From Cupriavidus sp. UYMMa02A (lineage in GTDB: Bacteria; Pseudomonadota; Gammaproteobacteria; Burkholderiales; Burkholderiaceae): a DNA stretch of 64,000 nucleotides. The stretch covers positions 124,001 to 188,000 of the forward strand of contig LRMT01000034.1 of assembly GCA_001725945.1 (NCBI GenBank). The letters are read 5' to 3'. This document shows, piece by piece, positions 38,701-51,232 of this stretch. A program made the translations under genes and the position numbers. The notes beneath the pieces were generated by a model that was not told where the DNA came from, did not search any database, and saw only the letters and a program-made list of their open reading frames with translations. Position 1 is the first letter of the stretch, and every line of letters starts with the position of its first letter.

Positions 38701-39422
38701 ATGAGCTTTGTTCTGGAAATGGCCGGGGTATCGAAGCGGTTTGGCGCGCTGAAGGTTACTGACGACATCAGCTTTGCGGTCAGTGCGGGCGAAACTTACG
38801 GCATCCTCGGACCGAACGGCGCAGGCAAGACCACGCTGTTCAACCTGATCAGCGGCGACATACGGCCCGACTCGGGCAAGGTCTCGTTCGACGGCGCCGA
38901 TATCGGCCAGCTGCCACCACACCGGCGCTGCGTGGCGGGCATCGGTCGCTCCTACCAGGTGCCGCGTCCCTTCGGCGGCATGACGGTGTTCGAAAACCTG
39001 CTGGTGGGCGCGACCTTCGGCGGCGGCCACCGCGAGCGCGAAGCCAGCGACATCTGCGTGGATGTGCTGGCTCGCACTGGCCTCGGCAAGAAGGCCAACC
39101 AGCTTGCCGGCAGCCTCACGCTGCTGGACCGCAAGCGGCTGGAGCTGCGCGCGCACTGGCCACGCAGCCGAGGTTGCTGCTGCTGGACGAGATTGCGGGC
39201 GGCCTGACCGAGGCCGAGACGCACGAGCTGATCGATGAAATCCGGCAAGTCAAGGCCAGTGGCATCACAGTCATCTGGATCGAGCACGTCATGCATGCAT
39301 TGCTGGCCGTGGCGGACCGCCTGCTGGTGATCAACTTCGGCAGCAAGATCGCCGAAGGCGCGCCAGCCACGGTGCTGGAGAACGCGGAAGTCCGCCGCGT
39401 CTATCTCGGGCTGGAGGCATGA
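38701..39422 (+). CDS. livG: LIV-type ABC transporter ATPase 1; frame broken near 39147
   Basis: About 240 residues after one G is restored. Walker A is GPNGAGKTT, the Q-loop region GIGRSYQVPRPFGGMTVFENLLVGATFGGG is typical of LivG, and Walker B is LLLLDEIAGGLTE, followed by the H-loop in VIWIEHVMHALLAVADRL. The signature helix reads GSLTLLDRKRLELARALA. It powers uptake together with the neighbouring LivF, LivH and LivM. Confidence 0.9.
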
Positions 39423-39424
39423 CC

Positions 39425-40127
<703 letters not shown>

Positions 40128-40131
<4 letters not shown>

Positions 40132-40994
40132 ACACGCTGCTCAATATCCTCATCCAGGGCGTGCTGCTCGGCGCGCTCTACGCGCTTTTCGCCATGGGCC
40201 AGTCCCTCGTGTTCGGCGTGATGCGGCTGACTAATATCGCCCATGGCGATTTCATCGTGCTCCTGGCCTTCCTGCTGTTCGCGCTGACCGCCATCGCGAA
40301 ACTGCCGCTGGCCGTGGCAATCCTGCTGCTTGTGGTAATCGCTTTCATCGCTGGCTATGTGCTCCAGTATGCGGTGCTGAATCGCGTCAGCAGCCGCGAT
40401 CCTCTGCCATCGCTGATGGTGACTTTCGGGCTGTCGATCGTCATCCAGAATGTGCTGCAGGAGTTGTTCTCGGCCGACCCGCGCTCGGTTGGCACGGGCG
40501 GCTTCGAGTCGCAGAGCCTGCTGCTGCCCGCCGGCATCAGCGTGGGCTATCTGCCGCTGCTGACGCTCGCGGTCACCGTTGCCATGACGCTGGCATTGCA
40601 ATGGCTGTTCGGGCGGACCGCGATCGGCCGCGCATTCCGCGCTACCTCGGACGATCGCGAGGCCGTGCAGTTGATGGGTGTTTCGCACCGCCGCACCTAT
40701 GCGCTGGCGATGGCGATCGCCTTCGTGCTGGTTGCCGTGGCGGCGGCGCTCTACGCCATGCGCACGTCGGTATCGCCATCGGACGGGCCCGGCTTGCTGC
40801 TCTACGCGTTCGAGGCCGTGATCATCGGCGGCATGGGCTCGTTCTGGGGCACCTTCCTCGGCGGCGTGGCGCTCGGCGTGGCGCAGCAGGCTGGCTTCTA
40901 CTTCGACCCGGGCTGGGGCATCTGGCTGGGACACGTGATGTTCCTGGCGGTGCTGGTCGCCAGGCCGCAGGGCTTCATGCCCAAAACCGCATAG
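40128..40994 (+). CDS. livH: LIV-type ABC transporter permease 1
   Basis: 288 residues, intact. Eight or so hydrophobic segments, with the LivH starting pattern QGVLLGALYALFAMGQSLVFGVMRLTNIAHGDFIVLLAF and the EAA-like cytoplasmic loop TAIGRAFRATSDDREAVQLMGVSHRRTYALAMAIAFVLVAVAAALYAM. It forms half of the membrane channel of the importer. Confidence 0.94.
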
Positions 40995-41005
40995 GAGTAC
41001 CCGAG

Positions 41006-42125
41006 ATGGAAAATCCTGTGAAGACTGCAAAGACGGATGGACGCGCGTACACCGTGCAACGCGGCACACGAGCGAGCAGGGTGGCACTCCTCCTGTTGCT
41101 GCTCGCCACGCTCGCCATTGCCAGCGCGCCTTACTGGGCGGCCCGGGATACCATGCGCGACTTCACGCAGCTGGCGTCCTACCTGCTTTTCGCCTTGATG
41201 TGGAATCTGCTTGCCGGCTACGGCGGCATGGTGTCGATCGGCCAGCAGGCGTTCTTCGGCATCGGCGGCTATGCCATGCTGGTGCTGGCCAATGTGTGCG
41301 GCGTGTCGCCATTCCTGGCGGTACCACTCGGCGCGGGCGTGGCGGTGCTGGTGGCGCTGCCGGTGTCGCGCATCGCTTTCCGGCTCGAAGGCGGGTATTT
41401 CGCGGTAGGTACCTGGGTCATCGCCGAAGTGTTCCGGCTCGGCATGGCGAATGTGTCGGCACTCGGTGGTGGCTCGGGCACCAGCTGACAGCGCTGCAGG
41501 GCATACCACGCGCACGCGCGAGGCGCTGACGCTATGGCTGGCGCTGGCAGCGGCCGCAGGAGGGGTTGCGTTGCTCTACGTATTCCTGCGCGCCAGGCCC
41601 GGGCTTGCGCTCACTGCAATGCGCGACAGCGCCGTGGCCGCGGCGAGCCAGGGTATTGACGTAGGACGTGCGCGGCTCACCGTGTACCTTGTCGCGGCGG
41701 GCGGAACCGCGTTCGCCGGCGCGCTCTACTTTCTCGGAAACCTTCGGATCTCGCCCGATGCCGCCTTCTCGGTGAACTGGACGGCGTTCGGCATCTTCAT
41801 CGTGCTGATCGGCGGCCTCGGCACGCTCGAGGGTCCCATCATCGGCGCGCTGATTTTCTTCGTGCTGAACAAGTTCCTGTCGGACTACGGCACCTGGTAC
41901 CTGATCGGGCTGGGAATCGTGGCGATCGGCGTGGCGCTGTACTTCCCACAAGGCATCTGGGGTTATGTGTCGAAGCGCTTTGGCCTGGAGTTGTTTCCGG
42001 TGGGAAGACGGGTGGTACTCGCGGACTCCGGTCCGGGGGATCGGCCCGCGCCACAGAACCCCGCGCCCAAGGCACATGTGGCCGACGGCACGCCGCAGCC
42101 GCCCTCCGCCCGCGAGGCGGCATAG
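41006..42125 (+). CDS. livM: LIV-type ABC transporter permease 2; frame broken near 41485 and 41508
   Basis: About 373 residues after two bases are restored; without them the frame moves by two. LivM features: ASYLLFALMWNLLAGYGGMVSIGQQAFFGIGGYAMLVL, FRLEGGYFAVGTWVIAEVFRL, the loop GLALTAMRDSAVAAASQGIDVGRARLTVYLVAAGGTAFAGALY, and GLGTLEGPIIGALIFFVL. The hydrophilic tail after residue 320 is longer than usual. Pairs with LivH. Confidence 0.9.
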
Positions 42126-42179
42126 CAGGAAGGCAGGGCACGAGCCAGCGACCACAACCAAAATACATCCGGAGGAAAC

Positions 42180-43288
42180 ATGAAAACATCGATGGCACGG
42201 CCAGCGTGCCTACTCGCCGCCTTGCTGCCCGCGCTTGCGGGCGCGCAGAGCAGCGTCACCATTTCGGGCCTGATCGACGGTGGCATCACCTATGTCAACA
42301 ACCAGCACGGCGGTGCCGTCACGCTGCTCGACAGCGGCGTGCTTTCGCCCAACCTGCTGACGTTCAAGGGCACCGAAGACCTTGGCGGCGGCACCAGGGC
42401 GCTGTTCGAGCTGACTTCGCAGTTCGACTTGAGCAACGGCAGCACGATTCCCGGTGCAGGCAGATATTCAACCGCACCGCGCTGGTCGGATTGTCCAGCG
42501 CCCGGTTCGGCACCGTAACGCTGGGCAACCAGTATGACTTCATGTTCGAGTCGCTGACGGTCCGGGGGTTTGACGGAGCCTTCCTGTTTGGCGGCATCTA
42601 CGATTTCCGGCAGGGTCCCTTTACCGCGCTCGGGGTGCCGAACAACCCGACCGGGTCGTTCGACTTCGACCGCATGGCGGGTGCCACACGCGTGGCCAAC
42701 TCGGTCAAGTACCGTTCGCCCGAGCTTGGCCACTTCAGCTTTGGCGGGCTGTATGGCTTTGGCGAGACGCCGGGATCGGTCTCGTCCAATGCCACGATGA
42801 GCTTTGGGGCCAACTACGAGAACGGCCCCATCGGCATCGGCGCGGCCTACGTGGATGTCAAATATCCGCAGCTCGGCAACGGCCACGACAGCATCCGGAA
42901 CTTCGGCGTCGGCGCACACTACCAGTTCCCTTCGGTGCTGGCCATGCTGCTGTACACCAACACCAGGAACACGGCGACGGGCGGCAAGATCGACGTGTAC
43001 AAGGCCGGGGCGCTGTGGAATATTTCGGGACCCTGGGCGGCCGGCCTCGACTACGCATTCATGCAGGGCAACGAAGCCCTGCAGAACAACAAGGCCCATC
43101 AGCTCGCCGCCGCGCTGCAATACCACTTCTCCAAACGCACGACCGCGTATGTCGAGGGCATCTATCAGCGGGCCAGTGGCGACGGCCCCGTGACGCGTGC
43201 GTGGATCAACGGGCTGTTGCAGCCCGACGGTGCGGCCAGCAACCGGTCGCAGACCTTGGCGCGGGCTGGCCTGCAAGTGAAGTTCTAG
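42180..43288 (+). CDS. Burkholderiales-type trimeric porin (OmpC family); frame broken near 42463
   Basis: About 369 residues after one G is restored; GGAGG precedes the start. The N-terminus is a signal peptide ending PALAGAQS, then SVTISGLIDGGITYVNNQHGG, the classical start of gram-negative porins of this order, and FKGTEDLGGGTRALFELTSQFDL. The C-terminus ends in phenylalanine (ARAGLQVKF), as required for outer-membrane assembly. It closes the catabolic operon and probably admits the aromatic substrate captured by the ABC importer. Its TAG shares the CTAG with the stop of the convergent VOC gene. Confidence 0.92.
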
Positions 43289-43653
43289 TCTTTCGTGAAG
43301 ATCTCCAGAAGATGCCTGCTCGGGTCCTCGAAATAGATTCGGCGGCCGCCATTGTCTGTGCTGACCTCGCTGGGGCGGCTGCGGTAGGGATCCGCCCAGT
43401 ACATCAGCTTGCGCGCACGGATGCGCGCGAAGCTTTGCTCGAATTCAGCGTCGCTGATCAGGAAGGCATAGTGCTGCAGGGCAACATCGCCTTCCGCGTC
43501 CATGAAGTCCAGGGTGACGTCGTTGTCCAGCCGAACGGCAAGAAACGGCCCGAACGGCACCGCCATGGGACGCCCCAGGATCTCGCAGAGGAAGTCGGCG
43601 GACTCCTTCTTGTCACGTGAAAAGACGATGGTGTGATTGAGCTGGATGGCCAT
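43285..43653 (-). CDS. VOC-family (glyoxalase/bleomycin resistance-like) protein
   Basis: 122 residues with a single VOC module: QLNHTIVFSRDKKESADFLCEILG, FLAVRLDNDVTLDFMD, QHYAFLISDAEFEQSFARIRAR and RRIYFEDPSRHLLEIFTKD. The His near residue 7, His near 66 and the Glu in HLLEIF are likely metal ligands in the dimer. Substrate unknown. It overlaps the porin gene stop by four bases with no terminator between the convergent genes. Confidence 0.88.
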   Translation of the reverse strand: MAIQLNHTIVFSRDKKESADFLCEILGRPMAVPFGPFLAVRLDNDVTLDFMDAEGDVALQHYAFLISDAEFEQSFARIRARKLMYWADPYRSRPSEVSTDNGGRRIYFEDPSRHLLEIFTKD

Positions 43654-43769
43654 CTCGCAATCTCCGGGACGGGGTGTGTTGCAAGGACAAACCTGCGAGC
43701 CTGCGCGGCGCGGTCACCCTCCGTGACTGCACCGTACTGGCAGGGTACACCCCGGATGGGCAAAAACCA

Positions 43770-45005
<1,236 letters not shown>

Positions 45006-45184
45006 TCACCTCTTTCGCCCTCGGGCTGGCTGCGAGAGCAGCCAACGGGTTGACGCCAACGGCATGCGGAACTGCCCTCATTTGAGCATATCCCGGGTGG
45101 GTCCGCGCCGTTGAGGGGCGGGCAGGGCTATTCGCCGGACGCGATGGCTCTTTTGTTCACTTTGTTCTCCTCCTTTTGCCGCTT

Positions 45185-46779
45185 TTAGTTTGATTTCGCC
45201 CGCTTCCGTGCGAGCGCATTGGCGACGTGATAGCCGGACGTACCGCCAAGACCTGGCCCTGGATGGGTGGAGGCGCCGATGTGGTGCAGATGTTTAATCG
45301 GCGTTGCGTGATCCTTGACGCCCGGAAGCGGCCGCCAGAACATGAACTGGTCGATGCTGCATTCGCCGGAATAGGGATCGCCGCCGACGAGATTGACGTT
45401 CATCGCTTCGAGGTCCGCCGGCGACAGGACAGTCCGACCGACGATGCTCGCCTTCAGGTTTGGAACCTGGCGCGAAATGCGGTCGATGATCCGGTCGGCG
45501 TAGCGCTCTCTGACTTCCGGCGTCCAGCGGCCGTCCGCGGGGGCGGCAATTTCTCCCAAGCATCGCCTTTGATGATTCGCGGGCACTCGGGGACCTGAAT
45601 CCAGAGCACCCAGCCACCGGCCGGGCTCCTGGACGGATCGACCGCGCAAGGCTGGGCCACGCAAATCGTGCCTTCGGCGGGAAGCAGCCCGCGCTCTGCT
45701 TCGCTGACAGCCCTGGAGACGCCGTCCAGGCCGGAGGTAAGGTGCAGGTAGATGACGTCCCGCAGGTGTTCCTGCGGCCAGTCCGGTGGGGCCGACAGCG
45801 ACAAGTGAATTTGCATATTTCCCTTGCCATACCGGTACTCCATGGCCTGCTGTCGCAAGGGAGGCGGAACGTGCTCTGGGGCCAGCAGCTTGCCGTAGAG
45901 CTGTCCCGGCGTGACATTGCAGATGATCTCCTTGCCCATGAATACGCGCTCATCCCGCGTCCGCACGCCGCGCGCCGCGCCGTTTTCGACCAGGATGTCG
46001 TCGACGTCCGCATTGACGTGGAAAGCGCCGCCGCGGCTCTCGACGATCCGGCGGAATGCCTCCACCGTGCGGGCATTGCCACCCTGGACGATCGGGAGTC
46101 CCACGGCCTCAAGGCTGAACGCGACCACTTTCCCCATTAGCGCGGACATGGCGCTCTCCGGGCCAAGGCCGGTATGCAATACCCACGGGGCGAGCAGCGC
46201 CCGGACGAGGTCGGACCTGATGCGGGTCTCCAGCCAACTCCGGCAACTCATCAGTGCAGGGGAAAAGAAGGCGACCGTGTCATGCACACCCTGTTTCCAA
46301 AGCCGGCCAGCCACCGTCTTTGCCACACCGGCACTCCACAGCTCGTTGCCGAGCAGCGAGAACACGAGGCCTGCATTCTGCTCGACATCCTGCATGGCGG
46401 ACAGATAGGCATCGCCGTCCCCGCTTGCCAGCGCATTGAACGTGCTGACATTGCGCTCGCGGGACGTAGCCAGAATCAGCGAACGATTGTCGGGCAGCAA
46501 TACGCCCGTGGGCGTGTCGTTATTGCGATAGCTGAGCCCAGCCCGATGGAGATCGTCCTTCAGCTCGGCATAGCCCGGCGACGTGACGAACAGCGGGTGT
46601 GCCGTGGATAACGTATCGTGCAGGTAGCCCGGCGCGTTCAGGGGCTCCGTGCGAATGCATCCGCCCAGCGTGCTGTTGCGTTCCAGCACGCAGACGTGCT
46701 TGCCGCGCCGAGCCAGGACGGCAGCACAGACAAGCGAATTGATACCACTGCCGACAATAACGGCGTCATAGGTAGGCAT
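45185..46779 (-). CDS. Phytoene-desaturase-like FAD-dependent oxidoreductase; frame broken near 45549
   Basis: About 531 residues after one A is restored in an A-run. The FAD-binding Rossmann motif is DAVIVGSGINSLVCAAVLARRGKHVCVLERNSTLGGCIRTE (residues 5-45). The C-terminus (GDPYSGECSIDQFMFWRPLPGVKDHATPIKHLHHIGASTHPGPGLGGTSGYHVANAL) is the conserved end of the COG1233 carotenoid-desaturase-like family. Such enzymes desaturate or isomerise hydrophobic substrates; members outside carotenoid pathways mostly have unknown substrates. It lies in a row with the monooxygenase and flavin reductase genes, so it may process their product. Confidence 0.86.
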
Positions 46780-46860
46780 GGATTATCCCGGGAGCAAGGA
46801 TAAGAAGTGGCAATGGGTGTGGTCGCAGCGTTGGTTTCGCAACTCGCCCGCGTACGGCAT

Positions 46861-47385
46861 TCAGGCCGCTGCGACGTATTCGCTGCGGGTCGGCTCTGCA
46901 AGGTCGGTGAGCGAATTGGCGGCACGGGCATAACTGCCCTTATAGAAGAGCAGGGATTCGCGATCCGATGCATCGAAATGATGGACCTCGCCCAGGAAGA
47001 TAATGTGGTCGCCCCCGTCGAATTGCTGCGCATTGCGACATTGGAAGACAGCCGCACACCCTGGCAGAACAGGCGAGCCTTCGATGCCATGCGTGCATGA
47101 GATACCAACGAACTTGCCATCCGCGCCGCGCGCGAAGCGGTTCGAGACGTCTTCCTGGTCGGAAGCCAGGACGTGAATCACGAAACTACTGGTCTTCTGG
47201 AATGCCTGAAGACTGTAGGACTTCTTTGCGAGGCTCCACAGCACAAGTCGCGGCTCCAGCGATACCGAGCTGAAACTGTTGACAGTCACGCCCCATGGCT
47301 CGCCATCGGCGGTGCGGGTTGTGACGATGGCAACGCCAGTAGCAAAGCGGCCGAGGGCATTCCGAAACTCGCGAGCATCGGTCAT
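46861..47385 (-). CDS. Flavin reductase (StyB/HpaC family)
   Basis: 174 residues from MTDAREFRNALGRFATG; the start has AGGAGA just upstream, while an earlier in-frame start adds a non-conserved leader. Family motifs: FRNALGRFATGVAIVTTR, WGVTVNSFSSVSLEPRLVLWSL, and DHIIFLGEVHHFD. It reduces FAD or FMN with NAD(P)H and hands the free reduced flavin to a monooxygenase. The StyA-like gene 73 bases upstream in the same operon is the likely partner. Confidence 0.88.
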   Translation of the reverse strand: MTDAREFRNALGRFATGVAIVTTRTADGEPWGVTVNSFSSVSLEPRLVLWSLAKKSYSLQAFQKTSSFVIHVLASDQEDVSNRFARGADGKFVGISCTHGIEGSPVLPGCAAVFQCRNAQQFDGGDHIIFLGEVHHFDASDRESLLFYKGSYARAANSLTDLAEPTRSEYVAAA

Positions 47386-47458
47386 GGTCGTCTCCTGTGG
47401 CCTGCTGCCCCGATGACGGGGCAAACAGGCGACTTGTTCTAGTAGGTCTGCAATGTCT

Positions 47459-48747
47459 TCACGCGGCCCGAGACTGGGACTCTTGTGCGATCCAGGCGTC
47501 GGTGGCGTCTTCGTCGAACCAGTAGCTGCCGTAGTCGCGCGGATCGTTGAAGCCGTTTGCGATGCGCTGGGCGACACGCGGCGCGTGCTGCGCTGTGGCC
47601 AGCAACCTGACGATGTGGTCCGGGGGCGGGAACAGCAACGAGTTTGTCCAGCGGATCACCGGCTCTGCGTAGCCCTCATAAAGGCCGTCGAAGGTTGATT
47701 GCATCCATGCCTTGTCGAAGGGCTTGTCACCCTGGCGCAGGATGGCATCGAGATAGTGCAGGGCGCCTTGGTGGCGTTGTTCGAGCCTTGGCCGGTGATT
47801 GGATCGTTGACCATGACGGCATCGCCCAAGCCCATGACAACGCGGCCAGAGGGCAGCGTGAGGGTGGGATTGCGCACGGTCGGCGTGACACGCCCGCTCA
47901 GGACGTCGTTCGCATCGGTGAGCCGGACATTGGCGCACCGTTCGATTTCCCAGGGGAGGTAGTCGCGCAGGATGCCCAGGCAAACGTCCAGATGCTGGTC
48001 GGCGGATTTGACATCGGCCCAGCGGTCCATGGGACCGCCGGGAATGGCTTCGAAGACCATGATGTCACAGGCCTGCGTTTCGGCGCTGCCCTTGGTGGTC
48101 AGGGCCGGAAAAACAAAGTACTCACCGACGCCGGGAATCAGGTTGAAATTGACGCATTCAAACGGGCCGCTGCGCTCCATCCCGGTCACATACGCAAGCG
48201 CCAGCTGGCGTTGCGGATGGCGAACGGGAGAGCGCGCATCATTGCGGGTCAGCAGGTTGACAATCTCGCCCTTGCCGCCGGCCAACAGGACCAGGTCATG
48301 GCTTTCGGTCAATGCCTCGAGCTGGGCAATTTCGACGTTCTCGATGCGAAGATCTCCGCCGCGGCTCTCGAACTCCGCCATCCATCCCGGCATCTTGACG
48401 CGCTGGTCCACCGACTGTGCATAGGCATTCAGGCGAGCACGCCAGTGGATGGCCATCTCGCCCTTGCCATCAGGAGTCGGGATCGTCAGGCCAATACCAT
48501 TCACGTGAGGGCACTGCGATTCCCATTGATTCATCCCGAGATCGCGCTCGATCTGGAGTGCCTGGTCAAATATGCACTGGGACGACATCACCTTCCCGCT
48601 CCAGACTTCTTCTGCAGTGCGGTTTGTCACCAGCGTGACCGCATAGCCTTGATCGAGCAGGGCGCACCCGAGCAACAGGCCGGCCTGGCCTGCGCCGACG
48701 ATGGCAATCTTGCGCGGCGTGATCTTGGCAAGGGAATGAGTTGTCAT
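47459..48747 (-). CDS. Styrene/indole monooxygenase-type (StyA-like) flavoprotein; frame broken near 47766
   Basis: About 429 residues after one G is restored. The FAD Rossmann motif is KIAIVGAGQAGLLLGCAL (residues 13-30). Family-specific regions are ARLNAYAQSVDQRVKMPGWMAEFESRGG, VLLAGGKGEIVNLL, IPGVGEYFVFPAL and VVMGLGDAVMVNDPITGQGSNNATKAALHYLD, the last being the GD and P-x-x-GQG flavin-contact motif. StyA-type enzymes use reduced FAD from a separate reductase to epoxidise vinyl-aromatic or indole substrates. The neighbouring flavin reductase supports a two-component system. The real substrate is unknown. Confidence 0.88.
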
Positions 48748-48827
48748 GTGTCTCTCCAGTGGGGGCTTGTCTGTGTCTGACGCGTGGGCGTAATCCGGAC
48801 GCCCGCGCGGCGATTCATCTGGCGCTG

Positions 48828-49616
48828 TTACGCCATGAGGCGTTGGATGGCGGCATGCCGCCCTTCGGGGCCTAAGGCGCCATAACCCCCGTCACACGCG
48901 TAGTCGGTACCGGTGACGAATGCGGCGGCGTCGGACAGGAGAAACAGGACGACCTGCGCGACCTCCTCTGGCTTGCCCAGGCGTCCAAGCGGATGGAACT
49001 CGGCGGCGACACTGTCTGCCTTTGCCTTGTCGCCGCCGCTGAGCGCGCTGATGACCGAGGACCACGTCCATCCCGGCGAAACCGAGTTGACGCGAATATT
49101 GTCGGGGGCCAGGTCAAGCGCCGCACTGCGGGTGAACTGCTGTATCGCGGACTTGCTGATCGGATACAGCCAGCGCCCCGACTGCGCCACGCCGGCCGAG
49201 ATCGAGGCAAAGTTCACAATCGCACCGCCGCCGCGCTTCTTCATCTCCGGCACGCATGCCTTGAGCATCATTGCCGCGCCGACGACATTGACGTTGTAGG
49301 AATCGAGCCACTGCTCCCGGGTGGAATCGGCGCCATTGTCCACATAGGTGCAGGCGCAGTTGATGAGCAGATCGATGCCCCGAAATGCTGCGATGGTTTC
49401 GGTGACACAGGTAGCGATGTCGGCGTCGCTGGTCACGTCCACAGCGATAAAGCGGCAACGCAACGGATGGCGTTGCGCAATCCGATGACCCCTAGCGTGG
49501 TCGATGTCAACGACAACAACATTCGCGCCTGCGGAAATGAGAGCCGAAACCACCGCCTCGCCAATCATCGTTGCACCTCCGGTCACGATGGCCGTCTTGC
49601 CTTCAATGCCTTGCAT
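48828..49616 (-). CDS. Short-chain dehydrogenase/reductase
   Basis: 262 residues, intact. Cofactor motif TGGATMIG (12-19), the acidic residue after beta-2 at Asp37-Asp39 suggesting NAD preference, and the catalytic Ser140, Tyr151 and Lys155 (SISAGVAQSGRWLYPISKSA). The usual NNAG motif reads LLINCA. The gene is the first enzyme gene after the AraC regulator and 80 bases before the StyA-like gene, so it may oxidise a diol or alcohol from the same pathway. Confidence 0.9.
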   Translation of the reverse strand: MQGIEGKTAIVTGGATMIGEAVVSALISAGANVVVVDIDHARGHRIAQRHPLRCRFIAVDVTSDADIATCVTETIAAFRGIDLLINCACTYVDNGADSTREQWLDSYNVNVVGAAMMLKACVPEMKKRGGGAIVNFASISAGVAQSGRWLYPISKSAIQQFTRSAALDLAPDNIRVNSVSPGWTWSSVISALSGGDKAKADSVAAEFHPLGRLGKPEEVAQVVLFLLSDAAAFVTGTDYACDGGYGALGPEGRHAAIQRLMA

Positions 49617-49910
49617 GTCTGTCTCCGCTTATTTTCTGGCTTGCACATCGCCATGTGGAAAGTAGTTTGGTTTAGCGGGGACGGGGCTGCTATCCGGAAT
49701 CCGCTGGCCGATATCCGGATTGCGCGCCATTGCTGGCAGCAGGGGATGAGGCCGGCGATGCAGCAGGAGGAAGGCGCTACTGGCCAGCCGGGCTGGGCCA
49801 GAGGGTGTCAGTGCCGCGGCGTGCGCAGCGCTGTTGTTGTATCAACGACTGAAGCGGATGCCAAAGGGCGCTCTGCCCCAGTCAGGGTGAGGCTGGAGAG
49901 ATCATAGGCA

Positions 49911-51032
49911 TCAACGTCGCGTATCGCCGGAATGGCGTTCCACTGCCTCGCCGCGCAACGTGGCTGAAGGAGACACGCCGAAGCGCTTCTTGTAGTAGGC
50001 CGCAAACCGGCCGAGATGAGTAAAGCCAAACCGATATGCAATCTCCGTGATGGAGGCGTGCTCGGCTCCCGCCGCGGCGCTAAGTGCCTGTCGCACGCCG
50101 TCCAGCCTTACGTCGCGCAGGTACCCGACCGGCGTTGTGTTGAGATAACGCCGGAAACCTTCCTCCAGGGCCCGGACACTGACGCACGCGATCTGCGCCA
50201 GATCTGCGACGGTCAGCGTTGTGTCTGCATTTGCGTGGACGTAGTCGATGACCCGCTGCATATGACGCGGCCTGGCGGGTTCGGCGCTGCGTGCCAGCAG
50301 ATGGCTATAGGTGTGCGGCTGGAGCAGGAGCAGTGTCCGCAACAGATAGTCCTCCATCGACGCCACCGCGGCGGGAAATTGCAGCCAGTGGGTGCCGTGT
50401 TGATCGATATTCCTTGCGAGGTCGAGTACCGCTTGCGTCCAGGGGCTGGAAAGACCTGTGTGCTGGGGCAGCGACGGATCGAATGCGAGCGGGCCGTCCG
50501 GGTCGCGCCCGGTCAGCAAGGCAAAGCGGTGCTCCATCGCCGCCTTCTCTATCCAGAGCAACACTTGCGCGCAGTCCTGGTGCCAGTGCATGCGGGTTGG
50601 TGTGTCCGGGCTGAGCAAGCTGGCTGTCTTGACGTCGGAAACTACGCTTTGCGCGCCGCAATGGATTTCCGCGTGCCCCGCGATAGGGATCTGCGCGAGG
50701 TAAAAGCTGCCCAGGCGGCCCGGGTCGATCGCGACGTCCGCGCCGTACGCCAGGAAGTTGATGGCGGTGTCATGCAGCTTCACCAGATTGTGTTGGACGT
50801 GCAAATGCTGCGTCGCACCAACGACGCGCAAGACGTGTGGGCAAAACACCGCCGCAACGCGGCCCTGAGTCTCCTCAATGTCTTGGGAGCGAAACAATGG
50901 GTAGTCGGCCAGCAGACCCTGTAATGGGCCTTTCTCGATACTTTGGCGGGGCGGCATTGGAGGATGGATGTAGGGGCGATCCGTATCGTTGTGCCCGGCA
51001 ATGGCGACTTCAACCTGCTGGGCTGAAGACAA
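49911..51032 (-). CDS. AraC-family regulator with XylS-type N-terminal domain
   Basis: 373 residues. The N-terminal half resembles the AraC-binding-like domain of XylS/FeaR proteins (LVKLHDTAINFLAYGADVAIDPGRLGSFYLAQIPIAGHAEIHCG). The C-terminal DNA-binding domain has two helix-turn-helix units: TLTVADLAQIACVSVRALEEGFRRYLNTTPVGYLRDVRLDGVRQAL and ASITEIAYRFGFTHLGRFAAYYKKRFGVSPSATL. Regulators of this type activate aromatic catabolic operons on binding a substrate. It heads the minus-strand block with SDR, StyA-like and flavin reductase genes. The 294-base gap to the SDR holds ATCCGGA repeats near 49694 that might be sites. Confidence 0.9.
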   Translation of the reverse strand: MSSAQQVEVAIAGHNDTDRPYIHPPMPPRQSIEKGPLQGLLADYPLFRSQDIEETQGRVAAVFCPHVLRVVGATQHLHVQHNLVKLHDTAINFLAYGADVAIDPGRLGSFYLAQIPIAGHAEIHCGAQSVVSDVKTASLLSPDTPTRMHWHQDCAQVLLWIEKAAMEHRFALLTGRDPDGPLAFDPSLPQHTGLSSPWTQAVLDLARNIDQHGTHWLQFPAAVASMEDYLLRTLLLLQPHTYSHLLARSAEPARPRHMQRVIDYVHANADTTLTVADLAQIACVSVRALEEGFRRYLNTTPVGYLRDVRLDGVRQALSAAAGAEHASITEIAYRFGFTHLGRFAAYYKKRFGVSPSATLRGEAVERHSGDTRR

Positions 51033-51232
51033 TCATAGTTTAAGTCTAAATCATTTCAAAATCATGCGTGTGGGCGGAGCGATGCATTGGGGAGGCGTCG
51101 CCGGGGGTCGGCGAAATGCGGTTGCACGCCGGTGCCCTGATTGTGGCGGCCCACGGAACACTGATGCGCCGCTTATGGGAAGGGCGCTGGTAAAGGTCGA
51201 GCGTGGCGGGTGCATAGTGCTTCTTTTGCCGA

